DNA from: Deroplatys truncata
Lineage: Eukaryota > Arthropoda > Insecta > Mantodea > Mantidae
Reading direction: 5' to 3'
DNA length: 64,000 nt
NCBI GenBank assembly: GCA_030765065.1
Contig: CM060982.1
Coordinates: 13,203,630 to 13,267,629 of the forward strand
The notes below the pieces were generated by a model. That model did not search any database. It was not told where the DNA came from and saw only the letters and a list, made by a program, of their open reading frames with translations. The position numbers and the translations under genes are program-made. Within the stretch, counting starts at the first letter, position 1; each line of letters opens with the position of its first letter. Shown in pieces: positions 55,320 to 64,000 of this stretch.

Positions 55320-58275
55320 TAAGTTTAATTCAATTGTTTGTTATTGACCACAATAATATCAGCAAATAGTATAATGTTACTGGGGTTTAGAACGTTGCCA
55401 AGTCATGTATATACAATAAGAATAGAAAGGTCACGCTGGCTCATAGAATTTAAAACAGTTGTTTGCTGTTCCCCTTATTCCATAATATTCTAATTTTTCC
55501 AATAGTATTTCATGGTTAACTAGAAAGATCTAGTAAGTCATGCCTTAGAAAGGTCCAGAAATAGTTGAATGTTGTGCTCTCTTCTATCTAGTGAATTGTA
55601 CACCCCATCCAAGAAATGAAATATTGCAGTTTTTATTGTTTTTCCTGTTAAAAATCCATTTTGAGCTGAACTGATAAAGTTGTGTTTCTGTATGAATTTC
55701 AGACATCTAATACATAGTTCTTTCTAATATTTTTTAGATATACGACAGCAGTGCTACTGGCCTATAGTATTCTATTTTGTCTTTCTTTCCCATCTTGTGT
55801 AGTGGAACTATTTTTGCTTCACATCTGTTGTGAAAGAGGCATTAAGTAGGTAACAAAGAGGTGTCACAAAATACTGACAACATTTTATGAAAGTACAATC
55901 AGGAATTTCATGTACACCCAGTTTTGTTTTTCATATCTGCAGAATGGTAGTCATTTCTTTTCTGTAACAGGGTACAGGTATATTGTATTCATATTAACTG
56001 GTATATGAGCATATGACCAGGGTTTGCCTTTTTTGTCTAAAAGATTTTTTACAACATTTACAAAATATTCATTGAATGAAGTTGCTATTTCCCTTTGGGT
56101 CTGAAGTAATCTCATTTTTCCCATCTCTAATAGTATATGGCTGTTTTCCTGGCTTAATACCAAGCTCTTGCTTGACTTTTAGCCAAATTGCTTTTGGACT
56201 GTTAGAATCCTAAAGGATTTTATCATTATGGTATTGCCTTACTACCTGAAATGTCTCCCTATATATTTCCTGTATTTTATATTATAGTTTTTAAAACTTT
56301 ATCTGGTTGCTTTTTTTAGTATACTGAAGAATTTCAATCTTTCCAATGACTTTTCTACTACCTTTTTTATTCATGATGCACATTTCTCCCTATATTTATT
56401 CGTTGCTTTGGTATAGCAAAATCAAGTTGGAATTTTATTATATTAGCAAATATTTCAAAAGCATTGTTTTTATCTGTCTCCTTTGTATACTTTTTCCCAT
56501 GATTCCATTTTGATAGGTCTTGAAAGAAGCTTATGTTGTGATTATTAAAGATTTGGCTTTAGTTACTATGGTATCAAAGTTTTGTACATAGTGATCTGTT
56601 TCTAATTTCTTTACATTACTTACCTGTCTTAATAGTGCCTGATTAATTATTGTTGCCAAATGAGATGTCACCCTAGTGTGTGTATGAATGACAGTCATCA
56701 AGTTTTGTAGCAATAAGAATTCCATCGTTGTATTTGTCACTTTACCTGGAGTAAAATCTATGTTCCAACCACTCAATAAAACAGCATCTTTTGACTGTGG
56801 GATGTTATCCAGAATTTTATTTAAACACTCAGTTGGAATACTCACATGCTCAGAATAATCTGGTGGTCTGTATAGGCAAATTATAAAATGATATTGCGAT
56901 TGAGAATTTGTATCATGCTGGCTTCAAAGTGTGACTCAGTGCTTACACTTTCATTTTTTATATTTCTTAAAAGTGTAAATGCATTTGTAGTAGAATGCAT
57001 CAACCTTCATGATAAGAGCTAGACCTATAATAATGTGATGCTGATTTATAATTCTAAAAATGTACATGCATAATTTCATTACTGGCCATTCAGAGAGAGA
57101 CAGGGTCCATTTCTTCTGAATTGAGTACAATTTCTAAAAATAGCCATTTGCTTTTAAGACTGTACATTTTAATGGAATGCCCTGATTGTATTTTTATTTC
57201 CTGTTGTTTTAGATTAAAATCTACAATTTGAGGAATCTGCACTTTACTTACCATCTGAGGGCTGGTATATAAGTTTCTTGCCGAGTCACTTTCTTGCCCC
57301 CCATTTAGTTACCTTGCTGTGATTTGCACACCTTAATGGCTTTACTTATTGCATGACTGAGATAGTGTGGGCTGTTTTAATTGAGATATAAACTACCTTG
57401 TCCTAGGCAGCTATAGTTCAAGTAGTTGTTCACATTACAGTAGATTGATTTCAGTCTTGTAGGCCCAACCAAACTACTATTGATAGAGTTAATACAAGTT
57501 TCACGGACATCCTTGTGTTTGATCACAGAATTCACCAGTATATGAGGTTCAGATCTTCTTCTTAGTGTTCCTGATAACCTGGTATACTTTGCCCATTACT
57601 CGTCAGGATTTTTTGACTTGCTAATATCATTTATGCCCACATGTAACATCACTGCTTTTGGGTTCACATCACCTTCCAGGTCCACTATTTTCTTCCTTAG
57701 TTGGTCCGCATTTATGTCTCAAAACACTTTCACGTTCACATCCTTTATGCTCACATGATTGATTATTGACTGGCCTATGAGTAACACTTATTTTTCCCAT
57801 CTTCTTTCTTTGTTACAATTGATATGGGTTTAAGATGAGGTTTTGCCCACTTGTATTTCGAATTCAAGAAATGACACTTCTGATTTGAAACATTATCCAG
57901 ATTGTCTTCTTGCGTTGATTCTTGCAGAACATCAAACCTGTTTGAAGTTGAAACTGTATATTCTGTCAAGGTGCTTGCTGTGGCTTTAGCAAGTCCTTTG
58001 TTTGCAGCTGTGGCATACATTTTTCTTTTTAATGCTGATTGTTCTATTTTCAGCTCTTCATTTTTACCTCTTAAGCTTTTTTTAAGTCTCTATTTAGCAT
58101 ATCCACTATCATTTGGAGTGATCCTATTACCTTGGCTTCATGTGTTTCCTGCAGTTGAACTGCCAATGCGTCTGCACTTTTTAATTTGTCCATTTTTTCT
58201 TCTGCGGTTTTCAAAGTTTTCCCTTTATTTCTATTGTCTACTTCCCTGAACTTTAAATTAACACTGTTTTCCACT
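55320..58275 (-). pseudogene. Jockey/CR1-type LINE, gag-like coiled coil, endonuclease and RT pieces
   Basis: Minus strand, right to left: coiled-coil ORF1-like frame MENSVNLKFREVDNRNKGKT (58274-58071); NRFDVLQESTQEDNL (58020-57775); endonuclease pieces NKILDNIPQSKDAVLLSGWN (expected GDFN, here SGWN) and MEFLLLQNLMTVIHTHTRVT (56845-56531); TQREIATSFNEYFVNVVKNL (56090, the lead-in to RT); SSAQNGFLTGKTIKTAIFHF then IQLFLDLSKA (55660-55530, block A); LLYIHDLATF and, in another frame, IILFADIIVVNN (55400-55350, FADD decayed to FADI). Many frameshifts; the thumb is missing. Confidence 0.7.
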
Positions 58276-58799
58276 GTTCATTCAGGGTTATTGCTGTTAT
58301 TTTCACGTATTTCATCTCTATGTTTACTATAGCTTTATGGCTGGTACCTGATATTATGCAATAACATTGTCTGCCATAATGTTGCCTTTGTAGCAGCATT
58401 ACCTTAATAAGTTGTAATATGCATTTTCATTGCAACTTTCAGATAAATGTACAAACTGTAGCATAATTGTAAATATTCCATTTATATAGCAATCATAATG
58501 CACACCCTTAACCCGGTGGCTTTTATTTGTCATCTGCTTGTGATCAAACACGTTTCTTTTTTAGATTTCTTAGTTCATGTTTAGTTGATATACGTGCATT
58601 TATTTGATAGCTTTTAAAGTTATACAATGATAGGTAGACTACTACATTTATTTAACCATTTATTTTAATTTTTGTTTTTTCATTGTAGCAAAAATGGAGC
58701 TTTGTACTATTCTTAAACAAATAAATAAATTTATTTGTACATCTTCTTTTATATAACTTTTACAATTTTTCATTTATCTAACCTAAACTATATACAAAT
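58276..58799. other. Intronic sequence without identified feature
   Basis: AT-rich, nothing recognised. Confidence 0.35.
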
Positions 58800-59990
58800 T
58801 ATTGATTGACCTTGCTACCTCGGCTTACATGGCACCCAGGCCATTTGCCCTGCCTGGTAGCTCTTGCCATCCCTTCCTTTCTTCTTTATCTTAATTATCC
58901 CCCTCCTTCTCTCTGTCTTCTTCTCTTGTACTCCTTACTTTCCTTGCCCATTTTTCTTTTGCTTTCTGCAAAAACTCACCTATACTTGTAATCTTCCTTT
59001 TTTCTTTCCTTGTTAACTTTTTTATAGCTACAGTTTTCCCCTCTATTTTTTCCCATTTTTCCTCCCAAACCTTTTTTCTTCATAATGCTAACTTCTTACA
59101 TTCTGTTATGTAATGTGCTATACTTTCTTTCTCACTATACATTTCTCATATTCCTTTATTTCTTCCTCTTATCCCTCTTTGAAGTATTGTTCCTGTTCTC
59201 GTCCAAGCTATCTCTTCTTCATCTTATCTATTACAGTAATCTATGTATAGTTCTCATCCCCAATCTTTTTATTTGTTTATAAAATTGTAATGATTTCTTG
59301 TTTTTCTAAACTTTGCCATATCTCCTGCCTTTCCATCCTTCTATTCTGATTTTTACCAGTTTGCCTACATCACTTTCATTCCTTTCTTCTAGCTCCCATA
59401 TGTCTCCCATTCCTATTTTCCCCATAATTCTTCCTCTCCCTGCCCACCAACTGTTCGTGCTCTGTAAACATTTTTGCTCCTTTGTACACAACTTTTAAGA
59501 TTTCTTCCTTTTCTTGTCTTTCTTAGTTCTACTAAAGCTACTTCTGTTGGTGCTGATCTTGGTAACCCTATTAGTTCTTTACAAAACATTCTGTACATAT
59601 GATCTACCTTTTCACTTACATCTGTGCCTCCCTATTTTATAAAACATTCTTGATTCATTATAACCTCATACATTATTTCCAGCCACTTGGTTGTCATATC
59701 TAGCTTGTATCTACATATTCTTATTCCTGTCATTGCAGCCCTCCCATTTCCCTTTGTTATTCACCCTCCTTCCAAGTATTAAAATTCTTTGACCACTTTT
59801 AATCCTTTCCCATTTATACCCACTTTTCTTCTTTTCTCAATTTAGTTTCTTTTTTGAAAAGGAAAAACTTTCACTTGTTTACATTTATTGTAATTCCCCA
59901 TTCTTCACACAATTTATTGTCCTTTGTAGCCCAACTACCTTTATAAATCCTACTTTTAAGTCATTCAGTATAATAATCCAAGAATTTATT
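58800..59990 (-). pseudogene. LINE C-terminal relic, same family as 27.3 kb
   Basis: Minus strand: GNGRAAMTGIRICRYKLDMT, YRMFCKELIGLPRSAPTEVA, LVELRKTRKGRNLKSCVQRS (59760-59500), matching in order the AIRGCKYRIPDINVKWLEKI, RSFCREVLGLPNATVKEFAL and IEMQRVGGKG blocks of the frame at 27601-29469. A decayed end HYITECKKL near 59085 is the equivalent of the zinc-knuckle tail. Third copy of the family, most diverged. Confidence 0.65.
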
Positions 59991-60191
59991 TATTTGCTAT
60001 TACTGGACAATGCCAATTTTCTTTTTAGATTTTGTCTATTATATCCTCAAAATCAGACTCAATTTACATCGTTGTCTTAATCCTTATTCTTAAACATCAT
60101 ACATGTTCCTTACATCAATGTTTTCATCATAGGTTGTCTAGTGAAACATGCTCTAGGCCTGCTGCTGTTGTAATTTAGATCCTAAAATATT

Positions 60192-61060
60192 TTAACACAG
60201 TATTTATTTGAACTAGTTTTGGAAGCATTTGCTCCAATCCTCAGCTGGAGGCTATCTACTAGTCACTACTTCTACATTATGTTGGCTTTTATTGGTAGCA
60301 TTTGGTGTGACGTTCAAGTTCATATGTGTTGTCCTCCGTGGTCTAGGGATACCATGCTAGCCTCTAGTTCCCAAGGTTGTGGGTTCAAACCGTCGGAGGG
60401 CAATGGATTTTTTCAGGCGTACCTTAGCATGGCTTCCTTCAAAAGGGAAGTAAAGCTGGTGGATTTACGGCATTTAAAAGAATCTGATAAAGAGGCCCCA
60501 CAGCAAAATTTCCGGTCTTTCACACCCAATATAGAATGGGATGCTAAGAACCACAACAGTTAAAGAGCATCCATAAATAAATTTTTAAAAAACGTTCATA
60601 TGTTATCTTAGTTCTTGAAAATCTAGATTATCTCCCATACTATTAATTTAAATGGTCTTTTTTTAGTAACCGTGCTTCCAGTTCAGTTTTCATGAAGATG
60701 TTTCCAAAAGTGGATTGCAACTGCCACTTTGCGTAATTGTTTATACTTATATTTCAGGAATATTAGATATAAATAAATGGACAAATTGGCAGTTGTAACC
60801 ACTTTTGAAATCGTCACCATGGAACTGAAGTGGAAGCAGAGTTACTAAAACAAGCAAATCATTGGAGTTAACAGTATAACAGAAAGTCTACAATCTCAAG
60901 TCACTCAGTGATCACTGTTCATCCAGAAGATGCCAAATGCCACCAACAAAAGCCACAATGATGCAACAGTTTTGGCCAGTAGTTGATCTCCAGCTAAGGA
61001 TGGGAGTGAATGTTTCTGTAACTATTTCAAGTAAATATTAAAGTAAGTGAAGGTAATAAA
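60192..61060. mobile_element. Fold-back Penelope-like element with a SINE insertion
   Basis: Left part 60192-60317 and 60604-60765 is the reverse complement of 60770-61050: for example TTTGGAAGCATTTGCTCCAA against GGATGGGAGTGAATGTTTCT, and AGTGGATTGCAACTGCCAC against TTGGCAGTTGTAACCACTTT. The right half, + strand, looks like an endonuclease tail (WTNWQL, ELKWKQSY). Hammerhead-like cores lie at both ends (60203-60248 minus and 60990-61035 plus). A SINE (60328-60593) splits the left arm. Confidence 0.7.
60328..60593 (+). mobile_element. tRNA-derived SINE, copy 4
   Basis: Only + strand copy. Begins GTTGTCCTCCGTGGTCTAGG with the A-box region GGGATACCATGCTAG and B box GGGTTCAAACCGTC, ends ATAAATAAATTTTTAAAAAAC. 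Flanked by GTTCATATGT at 60318-60327 and 60594-60603 (10-bp target duplication). Confidence 0.9.
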
Positions 61061-61452
61061 CATCTGCCTCACTCCTATAGTTAACAGTTAGTAACATTTC
61101 AGTATCCTTCTTTATTTTAATTTATTAATTTCAGAGTGTGTTTGTTCACCTTTGCTTTCAAATAGCAGAGAGCGAGGCCAGTTGTCTTATATCTTCTAAT
61201 TGTCTCAGTCTCATTTTTCATATTTGACTGCAAGTTTTAAACTTGGGACCTATGTATCTCTTGGACATGCATGCGCATATCCACTCACGGAGAATGATAG
61301 AGGAAGAAACAGAGCTTGTGCTAATCTTTAAGTGTGCTTTTCCTGATGGTGGTGCTGCCAGCAATCTGGAGGAGCTGAGTTGCCTGTATAAAATCTTTTA
61401 ATGATGATTGACTTTTTGAAGATTTAGAAGCTAGTAACTGTGATGTGTCATA

Positions 61453-61658
61453 ATTTAAAATAAAGAGAGTTGAGGGTTGTTACACTATATCACTATAATA
61501 TTCTTACTTGAACGCGTTTCGGGAGACGGTTTGTTCCCATCGTCAGCATCTAGATGAGGACATGCTGACGATGGGAACAAACCGTCTCCCGAAACGCGTT
61601 CAAGTAAGAATATTATAGTGATATAGTGTAACAACCCTCAACTCTCTTTATTTTAAAT
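61453..61658. repeat. Perfect 97-bp hairpin built from a Penelope-like element end
   Basis: Arm 61453-61549 and arm 61562-61658 are reverse complements without mismatch that I can see; the loop is the 12 bases CTAGATGAGGAC. Each arm carries CTGACGA, GGGAACAAACCG, CCCGAAA, CGCGTT in the order of a PLE end. It lies 55 bp upstream of the WDR89 exon at 61714. The flanking TTTTAATGATGAT (about 61396-61408 and 61656-61669) may be a target duplication including a little extra sequence. Confidence 0.9.
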
Positions 61659-61713
61659 TTTAATGATGATGATAGTGAAAATCTGTTAATATAAAGATTA
61701 TATTTCGTTACAG

Positions 61714-61845
61714 GTGCAATTCCATCCAAATAAACAGGACATAATGGCTTCAGGTTCAACAGATGGCCTTATGAATTTGTTTGATATCAGCAAAGGATGT
61801 GAAGATGAAGCACTCCTTCATACTATGAATACAGAGTCTTCTGTG
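61714..61845 (+). CDS. WDR89: WDR89 internal exon
   Basis: 132 nt, phase 0 on both sides. Encodes VQFHPNKQDIMASGSTDGLM, then NLFDISKGCEDEALLHTMNT and ESSV. The 'v-FHP-kp--l-SGStDGLvn-FDi---nEdDAl--t-n--sSV' pattern is the WDR89 blade following the DDIT segment in the previous exon. Acceptor TTACAG ends at 61713; donor GTAGGT begins at 61846. The open frame runs on to 61914 but after 61845 it is intron. Confidence 0.9.
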
Positions 61846-63260
61846 GTAGGTTATTCTCTTGTTTTGTTTGGCAGAACTTTTCATATGATTTTGAACCCCG
61901 AAAACCAAATGTAGGTATATCTTATTTATAAAGAGCTTACTCTTATTTTAACTGAGCTCTCAAAATAACAAATAGGCGGTTCTATATGTGTATTTGTTTT
62001 TAATTTGTTTATTGAAGAATAATCATAATTAGATTTTATGGTTCTTTGAGCCTTCAGAATACCAAAAATGGTAGCAACAATGCATTTTTTACAATATGTT
62101 TTCTGGTTTTGATACTTATTGTAGTTGCAGATACACATTTCCAATAAGTGATGAAGTTTTTGTAGACTTATTTTGTCTTATTAAGTGGGGAAAGGAGTAT
62201 CTTAAGAGTAAAAATAAATCATAGTTAATCACATAGCCATATTATTTTTAATTATGTTATAAATTTTACAATTAAAATGGGACAATCCTAAATCTCATCA
62301 GAATATTTATTGAATGCATACGTATATTATCTCCAAGTATGTAATTACAGATCAGGGATGGCTTCTTTATGTGGTAGCATGTTTGTGCTACAACTGTATC
62401 CTGGCTTTCTATTTAATGTAAATTAGCATAATATTTATATGTGCATTTCGGATTCATTCCCACCTGATCTTGTGTAGTGGACTTCAGCAAGGTGCCCAAA
62501 TAGAGCACTCCCGCCTGCAACCTACAGTCATATAATGGCTAGGTATAGGGGATGACGAACCAAGGGAACACAGAGATGTGTGGTGGGGAAGTCCAGGCTC
62601 TATATTGTTGGTTATAATAGTCAGGGAGCATGTAATAGGATGATGACTTTGACTTTCGTCATACAAACATCTATTCATTTTATAGTAAATGTTTGCCTCA
62701 CTTCCGGTTATCCATATACCAAACCTTACATTGCCGCAGCACCATTATGCTGTGTTTCAATTGGTGAATCAGACTGAAATATGGGTATACATTGATATAC
62801 GGAGAAACAATTCTGTTCAATCTATTTTAGCACCGCCTTTTTCAACGCTAAACTTGAAAGGGAAAGGAAGTTAAACATCTTGGTAGACACCAAATCTAAA
62901 AATAACTCAGCTGCTAAAACAAAAACAAGCTGTTGTACTCAGAATTTTAATAACAGCAATGTACCAGGCATCCCAGAGCACCTGCATCAGCCGTTTTTCT
63001 ATAAAACCATAAGATACTTGTTCGCAAAAACAATTTAATAACCAAAACCTATGTAAAGAATTGAGTGGTGCTATTTCCATTTTCTGGAACAAACTGGAGG
63101 TACTCGTGGTCAACTTTGAAATTTTAAATGGGAACATGAGCTGTTTAAGGTACCATTAGATAGTACTTTTAAAATGAAATAACTTTTACCAAAACTTCCC
63201 CCCCCCCTATCTTCCAAGGTTTACTCACAAATTTACGATAGACTTCCTCGTCAACATTTT
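61846..63260 (+). other. WDR89: WDR89 intron, beginning
   Basis: No exon or element recognised with confidence. It continues past 63260 to beyond the window; the next exon is not inside. Confidence 0.5.
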
Positions 63261-63560
63261 GCACCAATTGCTTGATGGTGTTCCTCTGGCTGTACAGTTA
63301 CCGATGTGACTTCAACAGAATGGCTGTCCAGCTCACTTTTCACTTAGGGCTTGGCAAGTTTTGAACAGTTGTTTCCTGGATGGTGGATTGGACGAGGAGG
63401 ACCAGTACGTTGGCTGGCCTGATCTCCTGACTTAACACCAAATGACTTCTTCTTATGTGGAAGAATTAAAGGCATTGTCTACCAGGTGCATCCTACAACT
63501 AGATAAGATATGAAAAAAATGCTTAAGAAGAACTTTGAGCTTAATTGAAAGAGAAAAGTA
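63261..63560 (+). pseudogene. Mariner-type transposase C-terminal fragment (+)
   Basis: The + strand reads WWIGRGGPVRWPA, SPDLTPNDFFL and GRIKGIVYQVHPTT (63381-63505), the end of the catalytic domain with the last acidic block 'WPaRSPDLTP-DFFLWG--K--VY'. The tryptophan of DFFLWG reads C (DFFLCG). The part before it (63261-63370) is decayed and fits the strand holding the second aspartate. Confidence 0.65.
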
Positions 63561-63629
63561 AACAAACTAATGACATATTCTAAGAAATGCTGTACATACC
63601 GATGGTAATGATTGTGAACACTCACTCTA

Positions 63630-63771
63630 AATGTTCAGAATGTCCACAATGCTGTAACGTACTCCTAACATCTTTGATGACACAGAGAAGTTCATCACTG
63701 CTGAGAGATGCATAGGCTGCTCGAATTCTTTCTTTCATATCTTGTCTAGTTGTAGGATACATCTGGTAAAA
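63630..63771 (-). pseudogene. Mariner-type transposase C-terminal tail (-)
   Basis: The minus strand opens without stops: YQMYPTTRQDMKERIRAAYA, then SLSSDELLCVIKDVRSTLQH and CGHSEHLE with a stop, a normal C-terminus of mariner-type transposases of the '-e-l--v---v--Rl--C-----hhe' kind. Its first residues match those at 63480-63505 on the + strand (VYQVHPTTR), so two copies of one element face each other tail to tail. Confidence 0.65.
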
Positions 63772-64000
63772 AGGTACATATCATGGAGGGGCCCCTGGAA
63801 CTGGAGCAGAGCACCGCAAGTAGGCCAGTCAGCCCTTTTTGCTTCCAACATGACCCCTCGGAGAGAAGGATGAGGGGAGAGACCCTAAGAGTGGCTAGAT
63901 CCAGATGCCGATGGGCACAAGCATGGACGGGATCCCTAATGTTTCCAGATAGAATGCATCCAATACTGCACAGTCTCTGCCCACAAGCCACCACCCTCTA
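63772..64000. other. GC-richer stretch of unknown origin
   Basis: Composition changes abruptly from the AT-rich surroundings. The 82-codon minus frame (63994-63746) contains no motif I recognise and overlaps the mariner tail; I do not call it a gene. Confidence 0.4.

Larger units (their letters stand above)
49561..61713 (+). other. WDR89: WDR89 intron, 12,153 bp
   Basis: From GTTGGT at 49561 to TTTCGTTACAG at 61713, phase 0. Mainly minus-strand LINE relics and two PLE-derived inverted repeats. The stretch 49561-50239 has no identified element. Confidence 0.8.

Noticed and set aside
55006..55347. 113-codon + frame with poly-tyrosine
   Set aside because: Arises from the TAT/ATT microsatellite and the 40-bp minisatellite.
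61846..61914. Open extension of the WDR89 frame beyond 61845
   Set aside because: A good donor GTAGGT lies at 61846 and the extension has no WD40 pattern, so it is intron read-through.

Overview
This is a eukaryotic, AT-rich window with no bacterial layout (no operons, no ribosome binding sites). It looks like part of one animal gene whose introns are packed with transposable elements. The only host gene I can defend is WDR89, a WD40-repeat protein, on the + strand. Three internal exons (3790-3893, 49379-49560, 61714-61845) carry AG/GT splice borders and their phases fit (1/2, then 0/0). The introns between them measure 45,485 and 12,153 bp. The 5' exons lie upstream of 3789 and the 3' exons beyond 64000. 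Penelope-like elements, gypsy, piggyBac, Tc1/mariner, hAT-like and MULE relics, several LINE lineages and a tRNA-derived SINE suggest an arthropod, most likely an insect with a large genome; I cannot name the species.

Layout. 1-3.8 kb: Penelope-like (PLE) RT fragment, a gypsy-type LTR relic, a PLE terminus, then WDR89 exon. 3.9-8.4 kb: LINE RT scraps and a degraded hAT-like transposase with a BED-type N-terminus. 8.9-16.8 kb: six copies of an unrecognised ~0.85-kb repeat (repeat A), a split PLE RT relic carrying a small MITE, and an LTR-like repeat. 17.5-20.0 kb: a piggyBac copy with TTAA at both ends. 20.2-24.1 kb: two Tc1/mariner-type transposase relics and three SINE copies. 24.8-26.5 kb: second LTR-like repeat and a fold-back PLE. 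27.3-30.1 kb: a LINE with a 622-codon RT frame, then another repeat A. 32.7-33.9 kb: MULE and mariner-type relics. 33.9-48.6 kb: a nested stack, an old fold-back PLE holding an RNase H-type LINE and a young gypsy element, which itself holds a young fold-back PLE in its integrase. 50.2-60.0 kb: four or more minus-strand LINE relics. 60.2-61.7 kb: another fold-back PLE with a SINE inside, then a perfect 97-bp hairpin just before a WDR89 exon. 63.3-63.8 kb: two facing Tc1/mariner fragments.

How it fits together. The elements do not cooperate with the host gene; they record successive insertions in its introns. The most interesting signal is at the PLE ends: the termini of at least five distinct PLE lineages share a hammerhead-ribozyme-like core (CTGANGA, stem II, GAAA or a one-base decay of it, a self-complementary tetranucleotide, TT), and four of them occur as inverted pairs, giving large RNA hairpins inside the WDR89 introns.
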